A stretch of DNA of 58,102 nucleotides from Paludibacteraceae bacterium (GTDB lineage: Bacteria > Bacteroidota > Bacteroidia > Bacteroidales > Paludibacteraceae), in NCBI GenBank assembly GCA_017628395.1, contig JAGBZD010000033.1:1-58102 (forward strand), written 5' to 3'. Made by a program: the position numbers and the translations under genes. The number at the start of each line of letters is the position of its first letter. The stretch's first letter is position 1. The notes below the pieces were generated by a model. It was given only the letters and a program-made list of their open reading frames with translations, ran no database searches and was not told where the DNA came from. Positions 41,926 to 50,405 of this stretch are shown here, one piece after another.

Positions 41926-43116
41926 TTATACCATAGATCTCCGTACTATCAACCTATCCATATCCTCCGAAATCTTATCATCGGTCACTTTGGCATATCC
42001 CTGAGTAGTACGGATATTGGTATGTCCCATCATCTTTGCAATACTCTCCATTGGAACACCAGCTGATACAAGCAAGGTTCCGAATGTGTGTCTGGACTGA
42101 TGGTAGGACAAGTTATGCTTGAATTGGTGAGCAAATCCCAATTCGTGTATCTCGAACCAAATCATATCTCTACATGGCAATGGGAAGATTGGCTTGCTGT
42201 CATCTGTGGTATTGTACAGCGAAATAATCTGTTCGGCAATCGGGTGCAGTGGAATAAATGCCTCTACATCTGTTTTCTTACGGTAGGTTCTAATGTATTT
42301 GCGCCCTTCCGCTGTTGTTCCTATGTGATGAGGATATAATCGTTGCACATCTACATACGCTAAGCCACAAAAACAAGAGAAAACAAATGTCCGTCTTGCC
42401 AATTCTTGCAATGGATCGAGTTTTGGATGGTTCATAATATCCTGCAATTGACTTTTGCTTATGTACATCAATTTCTTTGGAGGCTTTTTCTCATACTGGA
42501 CATCTTCTATTGGATTGAAACGCAAGATGCCATTATCCACAGCCAAATAGACCAATCGTTTTAGCCAACACAAACAATGGTTCCTATATGATGGCTTATG
42601 CGGGTAGTTCATCTTCATATAGAGTATGAAGTTATTGCCAAACTCCTCTGTAATGTCGGTAAATAGCATATCCTCTTTGCCCAACGAATTGATATACTCA
42701 CGCAAATAGTGTTGATACATCTTTGATTGGCGATATGTAGATGTGGAGTCAATCTGTACGGAACGGATTTTAAGGTTTTCCCTTTCAACCTCACCGGCTT
42801 GCAATATGTATTTTGGAATATCTGAAACACCCGTAATGGTATTCTTTAGCAATTCGGCAGTAATGACACCATTTGCTTTTAGCAGACTATTGTAAGTATC
42901 ATCAATACGATTCTTATAGTCATTGAGCATACCATTGATTCTACTATTCTTTGTTTCTCCCTTCTTGCTGTTCCATTCATTAGGAGTGCAATAAAGCCCT
43001 GTCGCCAACACCGCAGCTTTGCCATCAATGGTTACTCTGCACATAATGGCAGTTGTACCATCAGCCTTAATCTTGCTGCGGTTAATGTAGTATAGTTGTT
43101 TATATGTACTTCTCAT
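41926..43116 (-). CDS. Tyrosine recombinase (integrase), intact
   Basis: A 396-aa full-length Bacteroides-type integrase: N-terminal arm-binding domain ('LYYINRSKIKADGTTAIMCRVTIDG'), SAM-like core-binding domain (about 105-205) and catalytic domain. It has HQSR (HxxR) in 'LSYHQSRHTFGTLL', the GH box 'MMGHTNIRTTQ' and the nucleophile in 'GYAKVTDDKI'. The first catalytic Arg is replaced: the box reads 'FSCFCGLAYVDV'. This substitution is known in the CTnDOT-like recombinase group, which remains active. It is 19 nt downstream of a second, broken integrase on the same strand. Probably the functional recombinase for this element or for a local inversion. Confidence 0.88.
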   Translation of the reverse strand: MRSTYKQLYYINRSKIKADGTTAIMCRVTIDGKAAVLATGLYCTPNEWNSKKGETKNSRINGMLNDYKNRIDDTYNSLLKANGVITAELLKNTITGVSDIPKYILQAGEVERENLKIRSVQIDSTSTYRQSKMYQHYLREYINSLGKEDMLFTDITEEFGNNFILYMKMNYPHKPSYRNHCLCWLKRLVYLAVDNGILRFNPIEDVQYEKKPPKKLMYISKSQLQDIMNHPKLDPLQELARRTFVFSCFCGLAYVDVQRLYPHHIGTTAEGRKYIRTYRKKTDVEAFIPLHPIAEQIISLYNTTDDSKPIFPLPCRDMIWFEIHELGFAHQFKHNLSYHQSRHTFGTLLVSAGVPMESIAKMMGHTNIRTTQGYAKVTDDKISEDMDRLIVRRSMV

Positions 43117-43135
43117 AATTCAAACTGTTTATGGA

Positions 43136-44210
43136 TTATAAGACTAATGTCATATCACTTGTTGCCTTGATGAATATATCCATATCATCGAACAACTTCT
43201 TAGGTGTTACCTTAGCATAAAGTTGAGTAGTGGTAAGGTTGGTATGCCCAAGCATTTTGCTGATTGTTTCTATTGGAACACCAGCTTCAAGCGTAATCAG
43301 ACTTCCGAAGGTATGACGCCCCATGTGATAGACCAAATCAGTCTTAATCCCGGCTAAATCCCTAAGTCCTTTCATATGCCTTCGCAGATTAGGGTGGTGT
43401 ATCATCGGGAATAACTCCTTGCGCTCATTACTGCGATATTTCTCTATCAGAGCAATAGCTTCAGGCAATAATTTTACTCTACCCAAATGCTCATTCTTTT
43501 TACGCAGATATTTCAGCCATAATGCACCATTGTCATCGGTATAAATGTTATCGTCTGTTATTGAAACAGCATCGGCATAGGGAACACCTGTATAGCAAGC
43601 AAACAAGAATAGATCCCTTGCAATATTATGTGTTACTCTGGATGCCGGAATTTCCAAATCTCGGATCTTTTCAAAGTCCTCACGACTTAATGCTCGTGGT
43701 GCTTTCCTGTTTTCTTTTGGAAGTTTGAAATTTACGAAATAGCGTTTTTCTGCATGACCTTCTTTGAAAGCCAATCGGCAAATCTTTTTGAGTATGGGCA
43801 GATAATGCCTTGCCGTATCAACAGCAAGACCTTTATCCTTCAATACATACTCCTGAAACTCATATGGTAAATGCTCATTCAATTGCCCGAAAGCCAAATC
43901 TTCAACCTTGAAACGCTTTTTGATAAACTCACCAAGATATCTGCGAGTATAGATATAGGTTGACATAGATGACTTGGCGACATCGATACCGATTCTCGAC
44001 TACATATCCTCAATATGAAATAGCCTCCTTGCTTTTGCCATTTAGTCGGCTTTCGCGAGGATTCCATAATTCTGGAGTACACGACAGCTTGCTGCTGAAC
44101 TGCGCCATCGTTCGGTTTACGGTAATTCGTCCCATGATGGGAGCCTTACCCAACTTGTCTAATCCGCTCCTTTTAAGGTAGAGCAATACCTTGAATTTTT
44201 CTACTTTCAT
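43136..44210 (-). pseudogene. Second integrase, broken by an internal out-of-frame deletion
   Basis: The N-terminal 63 codons (44210-44022, 'MKVEKFKVLLYLKRSGLDK...NGKSKEA') and the C-terminal part (about 43999-43136, 'SRIGIDVAKSSMSTYIYTRRY...') are in different frames, separated by about 20 nt. From my memory of homologues, roughly 50-60 residues between KSKEA and ARIGID are missing. The C-terminal catalytic domain is otherwise intact ('YHMGRHTFGSL', 'MLGHTNLTTTQLYAKVTP'), with Arg I replaced in 'ACYTGVPYADA'. An internal ATG at 43966 could still give a 276-aa protein lacking the arm-binding domain. Confidence 0.8.
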
Positions 44211-44475
44211 ACGCTTATATTTTTGGTTGCTAAGTTAGCCCATATATAAGCGTTCTTTACTATGCAACGTAATGACAATCAGCGCAATGTGATGCTATTG
44301 CAGATTATTTTGTTACCTCTCGGCTTTAGGTAACATCCAAGCTAACGATTTGGTAACTGAACTCCTGCTCATAACCGTTACTTTTTGCGTTAAGTAGATA
44401 GTGCAATAATATCGCTTTTAGTTGTTTTTCAACCGTTTACGTTTGCCTTATTCAATTCCGAAATCGTTTGCTTTG
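44211..44475. other. Upstream region of the tandem integrases
   Basis: A 265-nt gene-free sequence. It holds two GTTAC-type words near GGTAACATCC and GGTAACTGAA but no convincing promoter pair. This is where the right attachment site of the element could lie. No clear match to the left boundary at 29058-29110 was found beyond a 9-bp word. Confidence 0.35.
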
Positions 44476-44709
44476 CTACTTAGTTTCCATGTACTTCACC
44501 ATCAATAGCCCACAATACATTCCATGGAATTTATTCCAGCACTCTTCAATTACTTCTTCATAGCATGGGTTCCAAATATACTCATGGTAGATTTTCATGC
44601 ACAACTGCTCAGATTCTATCCAATCAGCCATCCGCAAAGCATTTATGAAATCTTGTGGTTGTGCAATTTTGCTCACAGTTGTTTCCTTCTTGCCTGTTAA
44701 TCTATCCAT
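44476..44709 (-). CDS. Small hypothetical protein
   Basis: A 77-aa soluble, acidic protein rich in Trp, Cys and Met ('QDFINALRMADWIESEQLCMKIYHEYIW'). No family recognised. It starts 6 nt after the stop of the HD-domain gene on the same strand, so the two form an operon. Probably element-encoded. Confidence 0.55.
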   Translation of the reverse strand: MDRLTGKKETTVSKIAQPQDFINALRMADWIESEQLCMKIYHEYIWNPCYEEVIEECWNKFHGMYCGLLMVKYMETK

Positions 44710-44715
44710 TTACAT

Positions 44716-45312
44716 TCATTTCTTCTCCTCAAACAACCTTGAGGCAAGTCCATCAGCTGTCTTAATCACAATTAACAAAGGACACTTCTCCATAGCTAAA
44801 TTCAGGTTAGCCTTTGATGAGGAGTCTTGAAATGCCAAATCCCATGCAGTCATGTGCCAACGAATAGCCAAAATCTCGTCATCCGTCAGTTGCAATCCCA
44901 ATTGCAACAAGCGAATCACAGACTTCTCACCATGTCCTACGGGGAACTCAGAATAGTCAACAGTAAACGCATTATATTCCTCCCAATATCCCGCAGCATT
45001 TTGTCGTTTTTTTGCTACACTTTTATAGATATTGGCTTTGCAAATATCGTGTAATAATGCTGCAATAATGATGTTCTCTTTGCTCATGGTATCCTTCAGT
45101 TCCGGCTTTCTCCGCACTAACATCTCATACACGTCAATAGCTAGTTCACACACATTCAGTGAATGCTCTGCCAATCCACCAGTGTAGTTTCCATGAAACG
45201 CAGTGGATGCAGGTGCTATAAAAAAATCTGACTTTTCACATAACCAAGTAATCACGTTCTCCAGACCCTCTCTGTTGGTAGAACGAAGCAGTTGAATGAT
45301 TTTTGTTTTCAT
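44716..45312 (-). CDS. HD-domain phosphohydrolase
   Basis: A 198-aa protein with an HD hydrolase fold resembling the YhaM/TraI-type HD domain: His in 'GNYTGGLAEHSLNVCELA', the His-Asp pair in 'IAALLHDICKAN' (about 89-100) and 'GHGEKSVIRLL', and a distal Asp in 'IKTADGLAS'. The metal-dependent activity could be nuclease or nucleotide phosphohydrolase. It is the first gene after a 500-nt non-coding stretch and is co-transcribed with the 77-aa protein. It may be at the right edge of the mobile region. Confidence 0.72.
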   Translation of the reverse strand: MKTKIIQLLRSTNREGLENVITWLCEKSDFFIAPASTAFHGNYTGGLAEHSLNVCELAIDVYEMLVRRKPELKDTMSKENIIIAALLHDICKANIYKSVAKKRQNAAGYWEEYNAFTVDYSEFPVGHGEKSVIRLLQLGLQLTDDEILAIRWHMTAWDLAFQDSSSKANLNLAMEKCPLLIVIKTADGLASRLFEEKK

Positions 45313-45624
45313 AGTATTATAGTATTTTTGATTATCTCACAACGAGTATTATATTTGGGATTAATAGTGTATGAATTTCATTACGAATATACATCATCTC
45401 ACTCATAACAACAAGTCATTTATCTTAAAATGTATGAAATGCTCTGCTGATGTATGAAACCAAGCCTACGGTGTATGAAATGGAAAATTTGTTTTAGGAT
45501 TTGCAAGGAGTAGCATCCTTTCTTATGAAAATTGGATGAACAACAGATACTTTCTAACGCTGTGGTTGTTGACAGGAAATGACACTCAGGGGCTAGATAG
45601 AGTATGAGGGAAGGTATCTGAATA

Positions 45625-45668
45625 GCCTAGTAATAACCTAGTAATATCCTACTAATAACCTACTAATG
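45625..45668. repeat. Four tandem 11-bp repeats (ACCTACTAATA type)
   Basis: GCCTAGTAATA, ACCTAGTAATA, TCCTACTAATA and ACCTACTAATG follow with an exact 11-bp period. The same unit occurs twice in opposite orientation at 55259-55280, downstream of pheT. Confidence 0.75.
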
Positions 45669-45759
45669 TATGCAGGGCCTTGTGTGTGGGGTGTGCCGGA
45701 GGTGTTGTTAGTGGGACGAGGGATAGTGGAGAGGATAGAGAGGGGTGGATATAAACACT

Positions 45760-45785
45760 AAGGGCCACCCCTGTGGGCGACCCTT
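45760..45785 (-). terminator. Hairpin after the V-ATPase operon
   Basis: On the minus strand AAGGGTCGCCC pairs with GGGTGGCCCTT over 11 bp, including two G-U pairs, around a 4-nt loop (45760-45770/45775-45785). It is followed by AGTGTTTAT. It lies 26 nt beyond the subunit K stop. Confidence 0.65.
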
Positions 45786-45811
45786 AATATAGGATATGAT
45801 GCAGGGATGTA

Positions 45812-46237
<426 letters not shown>

Positions 46238-46258
46238 TTAGAGTTATTATTTGATTTA

Positions 46259-48088
46259 TTATTTTTCTGTTTTAAATGGAGCGTATTTTTCTCCTTTGCC
46301 TTCATATCCGGCATTTTTAAAGTATTCTACAAAGGTGAGACGCAATGGGTGTACGAATGCTCCTAATGCTGACATTGCGAGGTTGAGCAAGTGTCCTAAG
46401 AGTAGGATAAAGACGAATCCTATCCAGGAGACTATGCCTGGTTGGTCGCCGAGAATCATGAGTCCCAAATTGTTGAATGCTCCTCCGAGCATACCTCCTG
46501 CGAGTCCGAGTGCATAAAGACGGATGTAGCTCAAGACGTCACCGAGAATACCTGTAGCCATGTTGTAGGTGTCCCAAAGTCCGGCTCCGATGTTAATCAA
46601 GGGATTGCGTTTAGGGTCATTAAAGATATAAATGCCTAAAGCGGATACAGCCCCCACAGCAATCAGAGCATACTTGGTTGTCTCAGCAGATAAGTAGTGG
46701 AGCATGCTTAATGCTGTGACCACCAGTCCGCCCACGATGAGCAAGAGCCAACCGTAGGTGCTGAGGTTTTTCATTGCGCCTTCACGTTGAGTGTAACAAA
46801 CAGCCTTCACCACAAGCGCCAAAATGATGTGGAATACACCTATGGCCAGGGCCAAGACCATCTGATAGTCAAATCCTGCCACTTCGCCCTTTATCATCAC
46901 TGCTTTGAGGGATTCCGGCATGAAGGATGCAGCGTAGAGGTCAACTCCAAAGGCCGTTCCAAGGAAGAATCCGATGACTGTAGTGGCTACTCCTAAGACT
47001 GTAATAATACCACCCAATCCGGAGAACATCTCCATTTTGATTTTGTCGTACTTCACACCCAATCCAAAGAGTATAAGCAAGAGTCCATAGCCTGCATCTC
47101 CCATACACATGGCAAAGAAAAGCAAGAAGAAAGGTGCCAGAATAGGCGTAGGGTCAAACTCTGCATAGACCGGCATTCCGTACATTCCTGTGAGCGGCTC
47201 GAACATGCGGGTAAATGCATTGTTGCGCAACTTGATGGGCACATTGTCTTCAGCTTCGGGTTCTGCCACTTCATAGTAGATGTTTTCTTGTCGGAGCATG
47301 TCTTGCAAGGCTTTTTCTACTGCCACAGGGCAATAGCCTTCCAGAAGCATTAGCTTATTGTCGGCTTGTGGAAGGGTGTTTAACAAGACTTTGTCAAACT
47401 TCATACCTTCGCGTATGTCGGTAGCCCATTGGCGCAAGTTGTTCAGGTTAGCCACAGCCCATGCTTGCATTTTAGCAATTTGAGCCACTTCCAATCCTTT
47501 AATATTCTCCATGTCGGAATTCAACTGTTCTACGTTGCGTGCATTGAGCACGACAGGTTCAGCTTCTATTTCCACCGGAGAGTGATTGACTGTGACAAAA
47601 TAGTAGTTGGAGGTGGTTTCACCTACGATGACTGCATGTTGCTCGGTTTTCCAGTCATCGTTGAAACGAGCTTTCTGGCACACAAAATACTGCAAGACCC
47701 AACCTTCGTTCGCAATGTGTTGCAAGACAGTTGTGTCAAACTTACCCCAAACGGCCATACGTTCCATTTCTTTTTCAGTAGCCTCAGCTAACTGACGGAT
47801 GCGTTGGAGTTCTTCCTTCATGGCTTCATAATCAGCAAAGACTCTCTCGGTGCATCCTCCTTCTGCAGGCAAGGCTTGCATATCAGGTGTGAGAATAGCA
47901 GCCACTTCGTCGGCCAGCTTATCAATCTGTGCCGCCAACTGCATTTTTTGTCGCAAGGCATCATTCTCTGCCACTCCTTCCGGCCGTTCTTTTACATGCA
48001 GCACTCCGACCTGCTTGAGTTTGTGCAGGAAGTCTTCGTATTGCCTATGAAAGACGAGGAAGGCATATTTATGCATTTTTTCTATCAT
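46259..48088 (-). CDS. atpI: V-type ATPase subunit I (stator membrane subunit)
   Basis: A 609-aa subunit homologous to NtpI/Vph1: a cytoplasmic N-terminal half (1-310) with two alpha-helical stretches, and seven or eight transmembrane helices in the C-terminal half. It includes 'FFAMCMGDAGYGLLLILFG' and 'LSYIRLYALGLAGGMLGGAFN', whose Arg is the conserved residue of the ion half-channels. It joins the peripheral stalks to the membrane and passes ions to the K ring. 11 nt after subunit D. Confidence 0.92.
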   Translation of the reverse strand: MIEKMHKYAFLVFHRQYEDFLHKLKQVGVLHVKERPEGVAENDALRQKMQLAAQIDKLADEVAAILTPDMQALPAEGGCTERVFADYEAMKEELQRIRQLAEATEKEMERMAVWGKFDTTVLQHIANEGWVLQYFVCQKARFNDDWKTEQHAVIVGETTSNYYFVTVNHSPVEIEAEPVVLNARNVEQLNSDMENIKGLEVAQIAKMQAWAVANLNNLRQWATDIREGMKFDKVLLNTLPQADNKLMLLEGYCPVAVEKALQDMLRQENIYYEVAEPEAEDNVPIKLRNNAFTRMFEPLTGMYGMPVYAEFDPTPILAPFFLLFFAMCMGDAGYGLLLILFGLGVKYDKIKMEMFSGLGGIITVLGVATTVIGFFLGTAFGVDLYAASFMPESLKAVMIKGEVAGFDYQMVLALAIGVFHIILALVVKAVCYTQREGAMKNLSTYGWLLLIVGGLVVTALSMLHYLSAETTKYALIAVGAVSALGIYIFNDPKRNPLINIGAGLWDTYNMATGILGDVLSYIRLYALGLAGGMLGGAFNNLGLMILGDQPGIVSWIGFVFILLLGHLLNLAMSALGAFVHPLRLTFVEYFKNAGYEGKGEKYAPFKTEK

Positions 48089-48099
48089 ATTCAGTTCAA

Positions 48100-48705
48100 T
48101 TATGATTCCACATTCACCTCACGTTCACGTTTGGCTTTAACTATTTTCTGTGAAGACTTAGAGAGGTTTTCTTCATCTTCCATAAAGCGCTTAATCTTAC
48201 GAATAGCGTCTTCATAACCCGGTATTTGCACCTTTTCAAAGAGGTTTACCTTCTGAGTGGTTTTCTTACGCGCATACTCCAAGAGGCGTAGTTTCTCAGC
48301 ACTAAACTCTGCTTCAATTCCCACTTGTGCGAGCTCTTTGAGTTGTGTAAAACCATCGGCATACCATTTAGGCGAGGTAAAGAGACTGAAAGGTTTGGTT
48401 TCATATTCCACCTCGTCAAGGACAGGAACGCGCACACCAGCTATCTTCTTAATAGACATCTTCACATCCTTTACTCTTAACAAAGAAGTGTCAAATTCTC
48501 CCCAGAGAGAGAGCATTTGGTCATATGCATTCAAGCGACGTTCCACCTCTTCATTCAACTGCTTAATCTCATCTTTAGAACGCTTCACTTCGAGTCGAAG
48601 TGCACTTTCTTTGCTCTTGATGGTAGGTAAAGCACGTACACGCATCTTCAGATTCTTCTCAAGATTCTGAAGCGATGTTTTGTTATATTGAAATGCTATT
48701 GCCAT
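48100..48705 (-). CDS. atpD: V-type ATPase subunit D (central shaft)
   Basis: A 201-aa, almost wholly helical coiled-coil protein, the rotor shaft inside the A3B3 head. The N-terminal 'YNKTSLQNLEKNLKMRVRALPTIKSKESALRLE' and the C-terminal 'RKKTTQKVNLFEKVQIPGYEDAIRKIKRFMEDEE' are the family's conserved ends. An SMR-type exporter gene separates it from subunit B. ATG 22 nt after the SMR stop. Confidence 0.9.
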   Translation of the reverse strand: MAIAFQYNKTSLQNLEKNLKMRVRALPTIKSKESALRLEVKRSKDEIKQLNEEVERRLNAYDQMLSLWGEFDTSLLRVKDVKMSIKKIAGVRVPVLDEVEYETKPFSLFTSPKWYADGFTQLKELAQVGIEAEFSAEKLRLLEYARKKTTQKVNLFEKVQIPGYEDAIRKIKRFMEDEENLSKSSQKIVKAKREREVNVES

Positions 48706-48727
48706 ATATGTCAGTATATATATGTAA

Positions 48728-49054
48728 TCAACTTACTAATTTGAGTCCGATAATGCTTGCTATCAAGGTCACTATAAAAAAGATACGTCCGAATGTGGCA
48801 GGTTCTTGAAAAAAGAAGATTCCCAGCAACACGGCTCCCACTGCACCAATTCCGGTCCAGACCGGATAAACCGTACCTATAGGCAGATGATGGCTCGCTA
48901 TGGTCATTCCTATCATACTGATAGCCAATGCAACTATAAATCCAAAGAGCCAAGCCCACCATTCATTAGTTCCACTCGTCTGATTCATCATGCCAAGGCA
49001 GAAAGTGAACCCTGCCTCAAATAAGCCTGCAATTATCAGAATAGCCCAATACAT
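48728..49054 (-). CDS. SMR-family exporter, SugE/Gdx-like
   Basis: A 108-aa protein with four transmembrane helices. The proton/substrate carboxylate Glu13 is in 'AILIIAGLFEAGFTFCLG'. 'LPIGTVYPVWTGIGAVGAVLLG' corresponds to the SugE/Gdx signature (GTxYxVWTGIGAVG) rather than EmrE. Gdx proteins export guanidinium ion, usually as antiparallel dimers. It is inserted co-directionally in the V-ATPase operon, 11 nt after subunit B and 22 nt before subunit D, so it should be co-expressed with the pump. No guanidine riboswitch was noticed. Confidence 0.87.
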   Translation of the reverse strand: MYWAILIIAGLFEAGFTFCLGMMNQTSGTNEWWAWLFGFIVALAISMIGMTIASHHLPIGTVYPVWTGIGAVGAVLLGIFFFQEPATFGRIFFIVTLIASIIGLKLVS

Positions 49055-49065
49055 TATCTCTTAGC

Positions 49066-50388
49066 CTAAGCCTTGTTTTGCCAATACTTTTCTACCAATT
49101 CTTGTTTGATGTTCACTTCTTCCGGTTTGAAGTGTTCAGCAAATAATGACCATGCCACATCAAGCATCTGTGTAGTGTCAATGTTTACGTCAATCGCCAA
49201 CAACTGCTTAGAGTAGTCTTTTGCAAAATCAAGCGCACGTTCGTCATAGTTTGTGAGGTCAAAACCGTTTTCCAACTTGGTCTTAGCATTAGCAGCATCG
49301 GCATACAGACGTACAGCAGCATTCATCACTTGAGCATGGTCTTCACGTGTTTTCTTACCGGCAACCAATTGTTTCAAACGAGAAAGTGAGCGGAATGGGT
49401 CAACAATTACTTTACCCACATCCGAGTCGCGACGGAGGAAGAGCTGACCTTCTGTGATATAACCTGTGTTATCAGGAATAGCGTGCGTGATATCACCTCC
49501 GGAGAGAGTGGTCACAGCGATGATAGTGATAGAACCACCGGCAGGGAACTGCACAGCCTTTTCATAAATCTTAGCCAAGTCAGAATAAAGTGAACCCGGC
49601 ATAGAGTCTTTAGAAGGGATTTGGTCCATACGGTTAGACACGATTGCCAATGCATCCGCATAAGAGGTCATATCCGTAAGCAGAACAAGAACCTTTTGGT
49701 TTTTCTCTACTGCAAAATATTCAGCAGCCGTAAGCGCCATATCCGGAATCAAAAGACGTTCAACAGGAGGATTTTCAGTAGTGTTTACGAAAGACACGAT
49801 GCGGTCGAGCACTCCTGCATTGTTAAACACATTCTTAAAATAGAGGTAGTCGTCATTGGTAAGCCCCATACCCCCAAGAATAATTTTGTCAGCCTTAGCA
49901 CGGAGTGCCACATTGGCCATTACTTGGTTGTAAGGTTGGTCAGGGTCAGCAAAGAACGGAATCTTTTGTCCTGATACCAGGGTGTTGTTCAAGTCAATAC
50001 CAGCAATACCCGTTGCAATAAGTTCAGAAGGTTGTTTACGACGAACGGGATTAACAGAAGGTCCACCGATTTCCACTTCTTCACCTTCAATAGCAGGACC
50101 TCCATCGATTGGGTCACCGAAGGCATTGAAGAAACGTCCTGCGAGTTGTTCGCTCACCTTGAGTGAAGGAGCCTTTCCAAGGAAGATTACCTCAGCATTG
50201 GTAGGAATACCCTCTGTACCTTCAAACACCTGTAGTGTAACTTCATTACCCATAATGCGCACCACCTGTGCCAATTTACCATTAACGGTAGCGAGCTCGT
50301 CATTACCTACCCCATCGGCCTTCAAAGAACACGTAGCCTTAGTGATAGCTGTAATTTTAGTATATATTTTTTGAAATGCTTGTGCCAT
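49066..50388 (-). CDS. atpB: V-type ATPase subunit B
   Basis: Non-catalytic nucleotide-binding-fold subunit of the A3B3 head, 440 aa. 'IAGIDLNNTLVSGQKIPFFADPDQP' replaces the P-loop of subunit A, with 'IPDMALTAAEYFAVEKNQKVLVLLTDMTSYADAL' and 'GYITEGQLFLRRDSDVGKV' following. It resembles archaeal/bacterial V-type B subunits in sequence and length. 17 nt after subunit A. Confidence 0.93.
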   Translation of the reverse strand: MAQAFQKIYTKITAITKATCSLKADGVGNDELATVNGKLAQVVRIMGNEVTLQVFEGTEGIPTNAEVIFLGKAPSLKVSEQLAGRFFNAFGDPIDGGPAIEGEEVEIGGPSVNPVRRKQPSELIATGIAGIDLNNTLVSGQKIPFFADPDQPYNQVMANVALRAKADKIILGGMGLTNDDYLYFKNVFNNAGVLDRIVSFVNTTENPPVERLLIPDMALTAAEYFAVEKNQKVLVLLTDMTSYADALAIVSNRMDQIPSKDSMPGSLYSDLAKIYEKAVQFPAGGSITIIAVTTLSGGDITHAIPDNTGYITEGQLFLRRDSDVGKVIVDPFRSLSRLKQLVAGKKTREDHAQVMNAAVRLYADAANAKTKLENGFDLTNYDERALDFAKDYSKQLLAIDVNIDTTQMLDVAWSLFAEHFKPEEVNIKQELVEKYWQNKA

Positions 50389-50405
50389 AATCTACTTCCA
50401 ATTAG

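Larger units (their letters stand above)
45313..45811. other. 499-nt intergenic region right of the mobile block
   Basis: Contains no gene. GTATGAAA words recur (about 45430-45480). Four 11-bp tandem repeats lie at 45625-45668 and the V-ATPase operon terminator at 45760-45785. The segment 45670-45750 is unusually purine- and G-rich on the plus strand. Codon and base style changes across this stretch. Confidence 0.5.

Noticed and set aside
29083-44234. Shared word GTTGCTAAG at 29083-29091 and 44226-44234 as attL/attR
   Set aside because: Nine bases are too few in sequences of this size and the flanks do not match, so the true attachment sites remain undetermined.
48728-48962. Second frame within the SMR gene as a separate small protein
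   Set aside because: It is an overlapping shadow frame. The SMR frame has the complete four-helix pattern.
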